Below are positions 24,192 through 34,194 of a stretch of 64,000 nucleotides of DNA, piece after piece. The number at the start of each line of letters is the position of its first letter. Within the stretch, counting starts at the first letter, position 1. The stretch lies in NCBI RefSeq assembly GCF_030733265.1, contig NZ_JASHJI010000010.1, positions 62,001 through 126,000 on the forward strand, written 5' to 3'. The notes under the pieces are model-generated. The model searched no databases and was not told the DNA's origin. It saw only the letters and a list, made by a program, of their open reading frames with translations. This DNA is from Roseibium sp. MMSF_3412. GTDB taxonomy: Bacteria > Pseudomonadota > Alphaproteobacteria > Rhizobiales > Stappiaceae. The position numbers were made by a program, and so were the translations under genes.

Positions 24192-25964
24192 CTAGCCGGC
24201 TTGCCAGGCCGCGACGGCCTGTCTGACGGCTTCAGTGCCGTCAGCCCCTTTTTCAAGGGTCAGGATGCCACGCTTGCCGTTCTCGTAGAGCATGGGAATG
24301 TCGATCCAGCCACGCTCACGCAGAAGGTTCAGGTTGCGCAATTGCTCGTTTGGAAGGTTCGACAGGGCAATCCAGAAAAAGCCCGGCTGGACCTTGACCG
24401 ACGCGCCAATCAGCGCGTCTCCGCGCGCTTCCTCGGTCGGTTTCATCACCAGGCCCGGAACATTGACAACGTCCCCGGCAGCAAAACTTTCCGGGAAATC
24501 ATATTTGATCTCCACGAGATGGCTTGCCGGAAGCGAGGGATCTTCGTTCGGTTTGATGCGAATGTCGACTTTCACATCCCGCTCCGGAATATCCACCGAA
24601 GCGGTCAGAACAGACTGCCGCTGGCCATCGACATCGGCCTCTTCGGCAAAACCCCAGACCACGGCACCCTCGGACGCGGTTCCCGTGCCGCTGGCATCTT
24701 CACCCTCCTCGTAGAGGATCGAGCGTTGCGCACCGTCGCCCGCAGGTGCAGGCGAGGAGGCGTCGGGAGCAACCTGTTGTGTGTCGACAGCCGCGACATC
24801 ACTCTCGCCGCCGGCCGGTGGCGTCCCTGTTCCCGGAACGGGAGGCGTGGCAGCTTCCGGTTGGACAGGCACAGGCTGAACAAGGGCCGGAACCTGCTGG
24901 TTTCCGGCCGTGATTGCGGGTTCGGCCGGCGCAGGCACCGGTTCGTTGCTTTGCGGATTAATTGTTGTCGTCGTGACCGTGCGCGCATCGGGCGCGATCA
25001 CTTCCTCCTCGCCGGCGTCAAGCAGGCGATCGGTATTCTTGGTGCCCTCATCGGGATCCGAACTGGACGCCAGTGCGGGTTCGGATGACGGGGTATCGGG
25101 CTGCGAGGCATCGCTCGATTGCGTTTCGCTCGTACCTGCCTGCTCCCGATTGGTCGAGATCAGCGTGTCGAGCGGAAGGAAGAAATAGGCACCGGCACCC
25201 AAGAGGATGGCAACTGCAACAACAGCCAGCGATATCGGAACAGCCCGGCTGGAGGACGAGCCCCCCCTCAGTGCCTCGGAAGCTCTTGGCCGTTCGCGCT
25301 TGGTACGGGTCTTGGGTTCCGGTGCGGCATCCGGTTCATCTGCATAAAGCGGCGGTTCTTCGGCGGCGGCGGCGGCATCCTCGGGCGCTGTCTGGTCTGT
25401 GGATGCGTCCTCTGCAAAGACAGGTTCCTGACGCTGTTCTGATGCCGGGCTCGCTTCCGTCGTTTCAACGGCTTCCTTGGCATTTTGTACAGCTTGATTG
25501 GCTGCGGAACCAAGCGCTTCGGCTTCCGACAGCGTCTCTTTCAGGGGAGACGGTATCTCTTCTTCGGCAAGGGTATCGCTCGGCGGCGGGACGTCTGCTG
25601 CGGGCTCGGTGTGGACTTCCGTTTCCGGCACGGCAGGCGCGGAGGGTTCAACCGCTTCCGGTTGCGGTTCCACCGATGCACTTTCGGGCGTTTCAACAGG
25701 TGGAGGCTCCGCCGGAGCGGCGGCGACGGCTGCAGGTGTCAGGCCAAGGCTCTCGCGCGCGGCTTCCGCTTCGACCTTCCGGATCGCCTCTTCCAGGCGC
25801 AACTGTTCTGCTGTGATCTCCGACGGAGACAAGGGCGGTTCGTAGGCTTTGAGCTGATTGACGATGGCATTGCGCGCGCGGCTGTAGACACTGCGGCGCG
25901 CGGCACCGTTGCTTTCGGGCAAAGACGCGATTGTTTTCTTCAATATTGAATAGTAATCAGCCAT
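24192..25964 (-). CDS. large proline/glutamate-rich single-pass membrane protein of unknown function
   Basis: A 590-residue protein I cannot name. The N-terminal 70 residues form a conserved-looking helical motif (MADYYSILKKTIASLPESNG, RRSVYSRARNAIVNQLKAYE, RLEEAIRKVEAEAA), which I associate with a Rhizobiales family. A long acidic, Pro/Ala-rich low-complexity stretch follows (about 75-235), then a membrane helix near 240-262 (ISLAVVAVAILLGAGAYFF). Another Ser/Pro/Thr-rich linker leads to a globular C-terminal domain (about 435-590, for example LPASHLVEIKYDFPESF, FFWIALSNLPNEQLRNLNLL, WIDIPMLYENGKRGILTLEK). The topology suggests a cytoplasmic N-terminus and a periplasmic C-terminal domain. 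The 245-base gap upstream of its start holds no clear feature. Confidence 0.75.
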   Translation of the reverse strand: MADYYSILKKTIASLPESNGAARRSVYSRARNAIVNQLKAYEPPLSPSEITAEQLRLEEAIRKVEAEAARESLGLTPAAVAAAPAEPPPVETPESASVEPQPEAVEPSAPAVPETEVHTEPAADVPPPSDTLAEEEIPSPLKETLSEAEALGSAANQAVQNAKEAVETTEASPASEQRQEPVFAEDASTDQTAPEDAAAAAEEPPLYADEPDAAPEPKTRTKRERPRASEALRGGSSSSRAVPISLAVVAVAILLGAGAYFFLPLDTLISTNREQAGTSETQSSDASQPDTPSSEPALASSSDPDEGTKNTDRLLDAGEEEVIAPDARTVTTTTINPQSNEPVPAPAEPAITAGNQQVPALVQPVPVQPEAATPPVPGTGTPPAGGESDVAAVDTQQVAPDASSPAPAGDGAQRSILYEEGEDASGTGTASEGAVVWGFAEEADVDGQRQSVLTASVDIPERDVKVDIRIKPNEDPSLPASHLVEIKYDFPESFAAGDVVNVPGLVMKPTEEARGDALIGASVKVQPGFFWIALSNLPNEQLRNLNLLRERGWIDIPMLYENGKRGILTLEKGADGTEAVRQAVAAWQAG

Positions 25965-26209
25965 CTTCCTGCCTACCGGCCACTTGCATGTGTCACTTCC
26001 GTCAGCCCAATCGTTTCAGGCTTATAGCAAGTTTTTGAAGATCGGTGCCAATTCTTCGCACTTGCGCAATCCGAAAGCCATGCTCGGCTTTATTCTATCA
26101 CAGTCTAAAGGACGCATATCCAACACGCGTCCAAGCACTCATTTCTCGCGAATGGTGATTCGCAGTTTTATGTCAGCCAATTGATATTGACCGTGTTCAA
26201 CCTCAGATC

Positions 26210-27502
26210 TCAATCCTGGAAAGGATTCTGCACAAGAATTGTGTCATCGCGCTCCGGGCTGGTCGAGAGCAACGCAACCGGGGCACCGATGAGTTCCTCA
26301 ACATGGCGTACATATTTGATTGCCTGCGCCGGCAACTCGCCCCACGTCCTGGCACCTTCCGTGGATTCCTTCCAGCCGGGAAGCGTTTCGTAAATCGGAA
26401 TGACCCTTTCCTGGGCACCCTGGGATGCCGGCAGATAGTCGATCCGCTCACCGTCAAGTTCATAGCCGATGCAGATCTTGATTTCGTCCATGCCGTCCAG
26501 AACGTCAAGCTTCGTCAGCGCGATACCGTTGATGCCGGACGTGCAGACCGTCTGACGCACCAGGACGGCATCGAACCAGCCGCAACGGCGGCGGCGGCCG
26601 GTGACGGTTCCGAACTCGTGGCCGCGCGTGCCGAGAAACTCGCCAACCTCGTTTTGCTGTTCGGTCGGGAATGGTCCCTCTCCGACACGCGTCGTGTAGG
26701 CCTTGGTAATGCCGAGGACAAAATCGACGGATCCCGGCCCGAGGCCGCATCCGGTCGCCGCCTGACCCGCAACGGTGTTGGAAGACGTCACGAAAGGATA
26801 GGTGCCGTGATCGATGTCGAGAAGCGCGCCCTGCGCTCCTTCAAAGAGGATGCGCTTGCCCTGGCGGCGCAGGTCGTCAAGCAGATACCAGACCTTGTCC
26901 ATGTAGGGCAGGACCTTGTCGGCAACGCTCGCCAGTTCATCATAGATCGCCTGGGCTGAAATCTCGTCCTGGCCAAGTCCGCGGCGGAGCGCGTTGTGGT
27001 GGGTCAGCAGGCGGTCGATCTTTGCGGGCAGCGTTGTCAGGTTCTTCAGATCCATCAGCCGGATCGCGCGGCGACCGACCTTGTCCTCGTAAGCCGGCCC
27101 GATGCCGCGCTTGGTTGTTCCGATGCGCGTTCCCGTGTTCGAGTTTTCGCGCAACGCGTCAAGTTCCCGGTGCAGTGACAGGATGAGCGTCGCATTTTCC
27201 GCAACACGCAGCGTTTCAGGCGTCACGACGACACCCTGACCGGCCAGGCGTTCAACCTCTTCGGCAAGCGCATGCGGATCGAGCACGACACCATTACCGA
27301 TAACGGAGAGCTTGCCCGGACGTGCAACACCTGATGGCAGCAGGGACAGTTTGTAGCTGACACCATCGATCACAAGCGTATGCCCGGCGTTGTGCCCGCC
27401 CTGGAACCTTACGATGACATCAGCCTGTTCCGACAGCCAGTCGACAATCTTGCCTTTGCCCTCATCACCCCATTGCGAACCGACAACAACCACATTCGCC
27501 AT
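26210..27502 (-). CDS. purA: adenylosuccinate synthetase
   Basis: A 430-residue enzyme that makes adenylosuccinate from IMP, aspartate and GTP, the first step from IMP to AMP. The start signature [18 protein letters not shown], the catalytic segment [10 protein letters not shown], and the family motifs [16 protein letters not shown] and GPFPTEQ are all present. The C-terminal GTP-contact region is also present. Length matches the family. The gene stands alone. A GC hairpin (27570-27591) lies in its upstream region, but its role is unclear. Confidence 0.97.
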   Translation of the reverse strand: MANVVVVGSQWGDEGKGKIVDWLSEQADVIVRFQGGHNAGHTLVIDGVSYKLSLLPSGVARPGKLSVIGNGVVLDPHALAEEVERLAGQGVVVTPETLRVAENATLILSLHRELDALRENSNTGTRIGTTKRGIGPAYEDKVGRRAIRLMDLKNLTTLPAKIDRLLTHHNALRRGLGQDEISAQAIYDELASVADKVLPYMDKVWYLLDDLRRQGKRILFEGAQGALLDIDHGTYPFVTSSNTVAGQAATGCGLGPGSVDFVLGITKAYTTRVGEGPFPTEQQNEVGEFLGTRGHEFGTVTGRRRRCGWFDAVLVRQTVCTSGINGIALTKLDVLDGMDEIKICIGYELDGERIDYLPASQGAQERVIPIYETLPGWKESTEGARTWGELPAQAIKYVRHVEELIGAPVALLSTSPERDDTILVQNPFQD

Positions 27503-27698
27503 CTAGTCTTTGCTCTCCTGAAAGCAGATTCTTTGCCACCGGAGCCTGTCCGGCATGCCAACACGACAAGCCCCGGCAACCGGACCGGGGCAAACGGCGC
27601 GGACTATAGACAGGTTTGTGCGCGCACGCGAGTCCACGCGCGCAGTTTATGTCGTCCCGGTGGGCAGTTAAGCACCGCTTATAAACGCATCTTTGGCG

Positions 27699-28970
27699 TT
27701 ATTTGGGCGCAGAGCCGTTTTCGTCGGGCTTTTCGCCCCGCGCCAGCCTGTTCATCATCGGCGAGGTTCTCAGCAGCCAGACGAAACGGCGCCTCTGATC
27801 GGCCGGCACGGCATCACGGCTGAACATGCGGACAATAATGAAAAGAACCAGCATGAGATGCAGCGTTGCGGTGTAGACGAAAAACGATGCCGGCCCGAAA
27901 GCGCCCATGAGCACCGATGCCACGAAAGGCCCGATCATCGCCCCGGTGCCGAAGGCAAGCATGATCCCGGCGGCAACATCGATGAACTGACCCGGTTTGG
28001 CGTGGTCGTTGCCATGCGCAGCGGAAAGCGAATAAAGCGGAAGCGCGAATCCGCCAAAAAAGAAAACGCCGAGGAACAGCTCGGCCTGGGTCATTGACCG
28101 CGCGATGAACAGACAGGCGGCCCCGGCACCGATGGTGAAGGCGATCAGCACAAATCGCCGGTCGACGCGGTCCGAGACCCACCCCGCCGGATACTGGAAG
28201 ATTGCGCCCGCAAAAACCCAGATCGCGATGAAAGCCGCGACTGTCTCCAGCCCGAGACCGATGCTTTCCGCATAGATCGGGCCGATCATGCGGAAGGCAC
28301 CGTTTGTCAGGCCGATGGTGAAGATGCCGACAATGGCGACCGGGGAAACCCGCCACAACATCAATGGATTGACAAGCCGTGCAGGCGGCGCGGGCGGGTT
28401 GCCGCCGCGCGCAAGCGAAATCGGCACGACCGCGAAACAGAAAAGCACGGCGAGAACCATGAGAATGTCCGAACCGGACGCTCCGAACACGGGCAGGATG
28501 AACTGGCCTCCCATCACCGCGCCCAGGTCCACGATCCGGTAGATCGACAGAATGCGTCCGCGCGACGTGTTGGAGGCAATCGAGTTCAGCCAGCTTTCCA
28601 GCACCATGGCCGTGCCGCAAAAGGCCGCTCCGCTCACGAAGCGCGCAAGCATCCACGGCCAGCCTGCGGGCGCAAAGGCAAGCGCAAGAACGGCAATCGC
28701 ACTTATGGATGCAAGCGCTGCGAAGACCCGGATATGACCGGCCCTGGCGATCAGGAACGGCGCAAGCAGCACGCCGGAAATGAGCCCGGCGAAATAGAGC
28801 GAGCCCAGAAGACCGATGCTTGTGTCCGGAAGCCCCTCCACACGCGCACGCACGGCAATCATCGTCATGGACAGGCCATTGGCTCCCAGAAGGCAGGCCG
28901 CGGCGATCAGCAACGGATAGAGCCGCCCGGCTTGGGGCGGGGTCTCGGAGGATGTGTCGGTCTGCGTCAT
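27699..28970 (-). CDS. major facilitator superfamily transporter
   Basis: A 423-residue protein with about twelve hydrophobic helices. The loop between the second and third helices contains the MFS-like FLIARAGHIRV. The sequence SWLNSIASNTSRGRILSIYR and the C-terminal part place it near the YcaD/UMF-type drug or solute efflux proteins. The substrate is unknown. The start at 28970 (MTQTDTSSE) is chosen because the upstream extension has no hydrophobic or family character. It is divergent from the DMT transporter gene, 156 bases apart. The C-terminal tail is basic and cytoplasmic. Confidence 0.85.
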   Translation of the reverse strand: MTQTDTSSETPPQAGRLYPLLIAAACLLGANGLSMTMIAVRARVEGLPDTSIGLLGSLYFAGLISGVLLAPFLIARAGHIRVFAALASISAIAVLALAFAPAGWPWMLARFVSGAAFCGTAMVLESWLNSIASNTSRGRILSIYRIVDLGAVMGGQFILPVFGASGSDILMVLAVLFCFAVVPISLARGGNPPAPPARLVNPLMLWRVSPVAIVGIFTIGLTNGAFRMIGPIYAESIGLGLETVAAFIAIWVFAGAIFQYPAGWVSDRVDRRFVLIAFTIGAGAACLFIARSMTQAELFLGVFFFGGFALPLYSLSAAHGNDHAKPGQFIDVAAGIMLAFGTGAMIGPFVASVLMGAFGPASFFVYTATLHLMLVLFIIVRMFSRDAVPADQRRRFVWLLRTSPMMNRLARGEKPDENGSAPK

Positions 28971-29125
28971 GGGAAAGATGGTTCCTGAAGCTGCCGGAAA
29001 CGGCAGAAGTCTTTTCCTACATTGCCGAACTGAGACCGTTGCGCAAGCCGCCCGGCTGCGAACCCCTCGTTTTTCGGGTGTCTGGCGGCGCTCCATCGTG
29101 ATACCCGGGGAACAGTCCAACGGGA

Positions 29126-30049
29126 ATGATAAATCTGATGTCACTTCGAAACTGGGTCATGCTGGCGGTGCTGGGCGCCATCTGGGGCGGTTCCTTCCTG
29201 TTTGCGAAGGTCGCTGTCGCCGAAATTCCGCCTTTCGTTCTGGTGTTCCTGCGCGTATCCAGCGCCTGTGCCGTCCTGCTGCTCGTCCTCTGGCATCAGA
29301 AGCTCCTCGGCCAGCTGAAACTGGACCTTGCCTTGCCGTTCCTTCTCATGGGCCTGCTGAACAATGCCATCCCCTTTTCGCTGCTTTTTCTCGGCCAGAC
29401 GGAGATCGGTGCGGGGCTTGCCTCCATCCTGAACGCGACAACCCCCATTTTCACGGTGATCGTTGCCGGGCTCCTTACCGGGCAGGAAAGCCTGCCATTC
29501 AACAAGATCGCCGGGGTTCTGCTCGGGGTGGCGGGCGTTGCGATCATGCTGTCCAGCAGTCTGTCCGGCGTTGCGAATGATCCGGTCTGGGCGCAGGTGT
29601 GCTGCCTCGGCGCCGCTGTGTCCTACGCGTGCGCCGCCACATATGCACGCCGGTTCAAGGAGGTCCGCCCGCAGGTGTCCGCGGCCGGGCAGTTGCTCGG
29701 ATCAAGCCTGATCATGCTGCCTGTCGCAGTCTACTTCGGCACCGGATGGAGCCCGTCCGGAACCAGCATGACCGCCTGGGCGAATGTCGCCGCCCTCGGC
29801 ATCATTGCGACCGCGCTCGCTTACCTGATCTATTTCCAGCTGCTGGCGGATGCCGGCGCGACCAACGCCTCGCTGGTCACGCTGATCGTCCCGGCCAGCG
29901 CCCTGCTCTTCGGCTGGCTGATCCTTGGAGAAAACCTCAGCGCTCTTCAACTCGCCGGTTTTGCCGTTCTGTTGATCGGGCTGGTTGCGCTGGACGGCAG
30001 GGTGTTCCGGCGAACGCACCCCGCATCCGCCGATGGCAAGCAGACCTGA
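29126..30049 (+). CDS. DMT-family (EamA) transporter
   Basis: A 307-residue protein with ten predicted helices arranged as two EamA repeats (first: VMLAVLGAIWGGSFLFAKVA; second: GIIATALAYLIYFQLLADAG, then LLFGWLILGENLS). Such proteins export amino acids or other metabolites. The substrate is not evident. The start may be 29126 or the in-frame ATG four codons later, as neither has a strong ribosome site. It is divergent from the MFS gene and ends before a terminator that separates it from the convergent serA. Confidence 0.88.
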   Translation: MINLMSLRNWVMLAVLGAIWGGSFLFAKVAVAEIPPFVLVFLRVSSACAVLLLVLWHQKLLGQLKLDLALPFLLMGLLNNAIPFSLLFLGQTEIGAGLASILNATTPIFTVIVAGLLTGQESLPFNKIAGVLLGVAGVAIMLSSSLSGVANDPVWAQVCCLGAAVSYACAATYARRFKEVRPQVSAAGQLLGSSLIMLPVAVYFGTGWSPSGTSMTAWANVAALGIIATALAYLIYFQLLADAGATNASLVTLIVPASALLFGWLILGENLSALQLAGFAVLLIGLVALDGRVFRRTHPASADGKQT

Positions 30050-30111
30050 CGCGGTCTTGGCGCTCGCGCTGCGATTGTTTCCGGGAATGCAAGCCGGAGA
30101 GACATGAGTTG

Positions 30112-30133
30112 GAAGGCCCGCTCACGGGCCTTC
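30112..30133. terminator. terminator between the DMT gene and serA
   Basis: GAAGGCCCG (30112-30120) and CGGGCCTTC (30125-30133) form a 9-base stem with a CTCA loop between two convergent genes. The T-run is short on either strand. Confidence 0.65.
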
Positions 30134-30166
30134 TCAACTGGCTCAAGGTCGCGTCTCAGACGATGG

Positions 30167-31753
30167 TTAGAACCTCAGGTCTTTCACCTGCTTGACGTGG
30201 GAAACAGCCTCCAGCCGTTTCATGACCCCGGTATCGACCTTGCCATCCACTTCGACAAGGCAGATCGCATCGGCGCCAGGCGCCTGCCGGCCGAGATTGA
30301 AGGTCGCGATGTTGACGCCGCTGTTGCCCAGTTCCATGCCGAGCTGACCGATGAAACCCGGCTTGTCCTCGTTGGTTATATAAAGCATGTGCTCGCCGAG
30401 TTCGGCTTCCATGTTGATGCCTTTCACCTGGATAATGCGCGGCTTACCGTCTGCAAAAACGGTTCCGGCCACCGAGCGTTCCTGCCGCTCCGTGATCACC
30501 GTCAGGCGAATATAGGTTTCGTAGGCACCCTGCTTGTCCCTGCGGATTTCCTCAACCTTGATGCCCCGGTCCTTTGCCAGGATCGGCGCAGAAACCATGT
30601 TCACGGTCTGAAGAAGGGGCGTCAAAAGACCTGTGATGGCAGCCGCGGTCAGGGCTTGAACATTCATGTCGCCGACTGCGCCCGCATATTCGATCTTGAC
30701 CCCTTCAATCCCGGTTTCGGTCAGCTGGCCGGCGAAGGAACCGAGCTGCTCGGCAAGACGCACGAAAGGTGCGAGCTTGGGGGCTTCCTCGGCGGAGATG
30801 GAGGGCATGTTGAGTGCGTTGCGCACGGCCCCGTCCAGCAGGTAGTCGCACATCTGTTCGGCCACCTGCAGCGCCACATTCTCCTGCGCTTCGGATGTGG
30901 AAGCACCAAGATGCGGGGTGGATACGAAATTCGGCGCACCGAACAGGACGTTCTCCCGGGCCGGTTCGTCCACGAAAACATCGAAAGCCGCCCCTGCCAG
31001 CTTGCCTTCGTCCAGCGCCTGCCGGACGGCTGCCTCGTCCGCCAGGCCGCCGCGGGCGCAGTTGATCAGGTAGGCGCCGGTGCGCATCTTCGAGATCGAA
31101 TCCGCATTGATGATGTTGCGCGTCTTGTCGGTCAGGGGCGTATGCAGGGTGATGAAATCGGAGCGGGCGAAAAGATCGTCCAGCTCCACCTTTTCAACGC
31201 CGAGAGAAACCGCGCGTTCCGGTGTCAGGAACGGGTCGAAGGCGACGACCTTCATTTTAAGGCCGATGGCCCTGTCCGCGACGATCGAACCGATATTGCC
31301 GCAACCGACAAGACCAAGCGTCTTGCCGGTGAGTTCGCGGCCCATGAAGCGCGACTTTTCCCATTTGCCCGCCTGCGTGGACGCATCGGCCGCCGGGATC
31401 TGCCGGGCAACGGCCATCATCATCGAGATCGCGTGTTCCGCTGTCGTGATGGCATTGCCGAACGGGGTATTCATGACGATGATGCCGCGTGCGGTCGCCT
31501 TGGGTATGTCGACATTGTCGACGCCGATGCCGGCGCGGCCAACGACCTTGAGATTGTCCGCAGCCGCGATGATCTTTTCGGTCACCTTCGTCGCGGACCG
31601 TATCGCCAGGCCGTCATACTGGCCGATGATCTCGAGCAGCTTTTCCTTGTCCTTGCCGACGTCGGGCAGGAAATCCGCATCCAGGCCACGATCCTTGAAA
31701 ATCTGAACGGCAGCGGGAGAAAGCTTGTCGGAAATAAGTACCTTGGGAGCCAT
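30167..31753 (-). CDS. serA: D-3-phosphoglycerate dehydrogenase
   Basis: A 528-residue enzyme that oxidises 3-phosphoglycerate to phosphohydroxypyruvate, the first step of serine synthesis. The NAD fold carries GLVGCGNIGSIVADRA near residue 145, and the catalytic Arg/Glu/His region includes HTPLTDKTRNIIN and PHLGASTSEAQENVALQVA. After the catalytic core there is an intervening domain and a C-terminal ACT domain (MEAELGEHMLYITNEDKPGF), giving the long form that serine may inhibit. It is the second gene of serC-serA, 75 bases after serC. Confidence 0.96.
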   Translation of the reverse strand: MAPKVLISDKLSPAAVQIFKDRGLDADFLPDVGKDKEKLLEIIGQYDGLAIRSATKVTEKIIAAADNLKVVGRAGIGVDNVDIPKATARGIIVMNTPFGNAITTAEHAISMMMAVARQIPAADASTQAGKWEKSRFMGRELTGKTLGLVGCGNIGSIVADRAIGLKMKVVAFDPFLTPERAVSLGVEKVELDDLFARSDFITLHTPLTDKTRNIINADSISKMRTGAYLINCARGGLADEAAVRQALDEGKLAGAAFDVFVDEPARENVLFGAPNFVSTPHLGASTSEAQENVALQVAEQMCDYLLDGAVRNALNMPSISAEEAPKLAPFVRLAEQLGSFAGQLTETGIEGVKIEYAGAVGDMNVQALTAAAITGLLTPLLQTVNMVSAPILAKDRGIKVEEIRRDKQGAYETYIRLTVITERQERSVAGTVFADGKPRIIQVKGINMEAELGEHMLYITNEDKPGFIGQLGMELGNSGVNIATFNLGRQAPGADAICLVEVDGKVDTGVMKRLEAVSHVKQVKDLRF

Positions 31754-31828
31754 GTTGACGTCTCCTTGAATGCAAGTGGGTGCCGGGCGGCATGGCGCCC
31801 GGATGGTCTTTCAGGAATGGAGACGCGC

Positions 31829-33007
31829 TCAGGCCGCCTGGGACAGGTTCGCCTTTTCGCTCGCATGCGCCCAGTCGAGCCACGCGGTCAGCGCCTTCAG
31901 ATCGTCGGCTTCGATCGTCGCACCGGCCCAGATCCTCAGACCTGACGGCGCATCGCGGTAGGCACCGATATCATGGGCAACCCCCTCGCGGTCGAGACAG
32001 GCCGCAACGGACTTGGCGAAGGCAGCTTGCCCGGCGTCGTCAAGAGCGAGAATGTCCGGATCGGTGATCTTGAGGCACACGGAAGTGTTCGACAGGGTTG
32101 CCGGGTCCACTGCCAGGAAGTCCGCCCAGCCCGACTTTTCAACCCAGTCGGCCAGAACCCGAAGGTTTGCGTCTGCCCGGTTTCTCAAGCCAGTGAGACC
32201 GCCAATGCGATCCGCCCAGTTCAGCGCATCGATATAGTCCTCGACGCAGAGCATCGACGGGGTGTTGATCGTCTCGCCCCTGAAAACGCCTTCAATGAGC
32301 TTTCCGCCTTTCGTCAGGCGGAAGATTTTCGGCATCGGCCAGGAAGGCGTATAGGTTTCAAGGCGCTCAACCGCGCGCGGGCTCAGGATCAGGACACCGT
32401 GCGCGGCTTCCCCGCCGAGCACCTTTTGCCAGGAAAAGGTCACCACATCGAGCTTGTCGAACGGCAGATCCTGCGCGAACGCTGCGGACGTGGCGTCGCA
32501 AATGGTCAATCCCTGTCTGTCGGCAGGAATCCAGTCGCCATTCGGAACCCGGACGCCCGAGGTCGTTCCGTTCCAGGTGAAGACGACATCCTTGGAAAAA
32601 TCGACGGTCGCAAGGTCGGGCAGTTCGCCGTAATCAGCCTCCAGAACCCTTGCATCTTCAAGCTTCAGTTGCTTGACGACATCCGTGACCCAGCCCTTGC
32701 CGAAGCTTTCCCAGGCCAGCATTTCGACGCCGCGCGCACCAAGCATCGACCAGAGTGCCATTTCAACCGCACCTGTATCCGATGCGGGCACGATGCCGAT
32801 CCGGTAGTCTTCGGGAACTTCGAGTACCTTTCGGGTGAGGTCAATTGCCTCGGCAAGCTTCGCCTTGCCGGGCTTCGCACGGTGCGAACGGCCCAGCGGC
32901 GCGTCGGAAAGGCCTTCAAGCGACCAGCCTGGCCGTTTGGAGCAGGGTCCGGATGAAAAATGGGGATTGGCCGGACGCTCGTCCGGCTTTGCGGCAAGAT
33001 CTGTCAT
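31829..33007 (-). CDS. serC: phosphoserine aminotransferase
   Basis: A 392-residue PLP enzyme that converts phosphohydroxypyruvate to phosphoserine. The N-terminal [20 protein letters not shown] region, the PLP lysine in [16 protein letters not shown], and the conserved [13 protein letters not shown] mark the alphaproteobacterial/archaeal-type SerC subgroup (about 390 residues) rather than the E. coli form of about 360. The ATG at 33007 lies directly behind the serC leader RNA motif, which probably controls access to the ribosome site. serA follows, so the two early steps of serine synthesis are one operon. Confidence 0.95.
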   Translation of the reverse strand: MTDLAAKPDERPANPHFSSGPCSKRPGWSLEGLSDAPLGRSHRAKPGKAKLAEAIDLTRKVLEVPEDYRIGIVPASDTGAVEMALWSMLGARGVEMLAWESFGKGWVTDVVKQLKLEDARVLEADYGELPDLATVDFSKDVVFTWNGTTSGVRVPNGDWIPADRQGLTICDATSAAFAQDLPFDKLDVVTFSWQKVLGGEAAHGVLILSPRAVERLETYTPSWPMPKIFRLTKGGKLIEGVFRGETINTPSMLCVEDYIDALNWADRIGGLTGLRNRADANLRVLADWVEKSGWADFLAVDPATLSNTSVCLKITDPDILALDDAGQAAFAKSVAACLDREGVAHDIGAYRDAPSGLRIWAGATIEADDLKALTAWLDWAHASEKANLSQAA

Positions 33008-33009
33008 AT

Positions 33010-33065
33010 CTGTCTACCCTCGCAGATAGTTGCCCCTCGTTGGGGAGGGGTGTCCCACCTGCGGG
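33010..33065 (-). ncRNA. serC leader RNA motif
   Basis: Immediately before serC, the minus strand reads CCGCAGGTGGGACACCCCTC, a short loop, GAGGGGCAACTATCTGCG and then GAGGGTAG leading to the ATG. CGCAG and CTGCG form an outer stem that encloses the CCCCTC/GAGGGG hairpin. This arrangement and position match the serC RNA motif known from Alphaproteobacteria, a putative cis-regulator of serC-serA whose ligand is not established. Confidence 0.8.
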
Positions 33066-33131
33066 AATAGAACTTTCCGCCGCCCGGGTCAATTCACTTC
33101 CCGGTCAGAAGCAAAAAGTCCGGTCAAACGC

Positions 33132-33159
33132 AAAATGGCCGGTCCAGAAGACCGGCCAT
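33132..33159 (-). terminator. terminator of the outer-membrane protein gene
   Basis: ATGGCCGGTC (33135-33144) pairs with GACCGGCCAT (33150-33159) around a CAGAA loop. On the minus strand it is followed by TTTT, 23 bases after the gene's stop. Confidence 0.8.
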
Positions 33160-33181
33160 CGCAAGGTCGCTGCGAGCGTGA

Positions 33182-33976
33182 TCAGAAATTGCTGCTGATC
33201 GGGCCCTTGTCATAGATGATCGGTGCCGGAGCGTGGGTCGTGTTGAAGGTGTACCGGGCACCGAGACGGAACTCGTGCGCGGACAGATCTTCATACTCGA
33301 TACGCGAGGTCTGGCCGGCTGTGCTGAACGTCTTGGACTGCGCATCCCCGATGTTCAGGTAGCGGTATCCGCCATCCAGAGCCAGATTAGGCGTGATGTC
33401 ATAGCTTGCACCCGCCATGAGCGCCCAGGCAAAGTTCCACTTGCCGTCGCTTTCGTAGGTACCCGTCGAACCGTCCGGATTGCGGAAGTTGATATCGCTT
33501 GTCGAAACGTAGGAGGCACCGATACCTGCCCCGACATAAGGCGTGAACCGGTTCCACGTGGCGATGTCGACATAACCGTTGATCATGAAGGTCCAGACAT
33601 CGATATCGGCCTTTTCAACCGAGTATCCCGGCGATCCGCAGACGGCGCTACAGTCGGCCTTGGCGCTGACTTCAGTCGGAAATTCGTAGTCGATCGTCAG
33701 ATCCGTGCGGAAGTGATTGTTCCACTTGTAACCGACACCGGCGCCGATCATGAAGGTGCCGTCCATTTCTTCGTCGAAGAAATCGAGTGTCCCGTATTTG
33801 ATGTCCGGAGCCTGATAGATCTTGTAACCGATATCACCGCGCAGGTACCAGCCGCCGACGGCCGGAACTTCAGGAATATGCTCAATAACCGGGGTCGGCA
33901 GATCCGCGGCGAAACCAGTTGTGGAAAGCGCGACTGCAAAGCCGGTCAAAGACAAACGCTTGAAAAATGATTTCAT
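33182..33976 (-). CDS. outer-membrane beta-barrel protein (Omp25/Omp31-like)
   Basis: A 264-residue protein with a signal peptide (LSLTGFAVALSTTGFAADLP). The mature part alternates short amphipathic strands (VGGWYLRGDIGYKIYQAPD, NHFRTDLTIDYEFPTEV, FTPYVGAGIGASYVSTSDI, LALDGGYRYLNIGDAQSKT) and ends HEFRLGARYTFN plus a short tail. This fits the small 8-stranded surface barrels common in Hyphomicrobiales (Omp25/Omp31/RopB-like). Two cysteines (ADCSAVCGSPG) lie in a predicted surface loop and may form a disulphide. Such proteins stabilise the envelope, but a specific role cannot be given. The gene is monocistronic with a terminator. Confidence 0.85.
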   Translation of the reverse strand: MKSFFKRLSLTGFAVALSTTGFAADLPTPVIEHIPEVPAVGGWYLRGDIGYKIYQAPDIKYGTLDFFDEEMDGTFMIGAGVGYKWNNHFRTDLTIDYEFPTEVSAKADCSAVCGSPGYSVEKADIDVWTFMINGYVDIATWNRFTPYVGAGIGASYVSTSDINFRNPDGSTGTYESDGKWNFAWALMAGASYDITPNLALDGGYRYLNIGDAQSKTFSTAGQTSRIEYEDLSAHEFRLGARYTFNTTHAPAPIIYDKGPISSNF

Positions 33977-34194
33977 GTCCTCGTCCTCTTCCAGTGAGCG
34001 TCCGCTTTATGAGTGCCGGACACATCAAACTTGAAAGCATAGTGACGTGAATTCATTAAAGGTCGCTTAACTCTGTTCTTTAACCCTGTTTTTTTACCTT
34101 AACAAAAACTTAATGACACAAGAAAACACGAATGCATGCGGCAGGGCTTCGCCTCGCCGGACGTGATCAACTTGATAAGACCGTAAAATTACCT

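Noticed and set aside
27570..27591. A GC hairpin upstream of purA and downstream of the MFS gene
   Set aside because: GCCCCGG/CCGGGGC forms a stem, but no T-run follows on the minus strand, so neither a terminator nor a purA leader element can be supported.
30104..31945. A 613-codon open frame on the plus strand opposite serA
   Set aside because: It is antisense to serA, is rich in His/Arg/Asp as shadow frames are, and has no recognisable domain.
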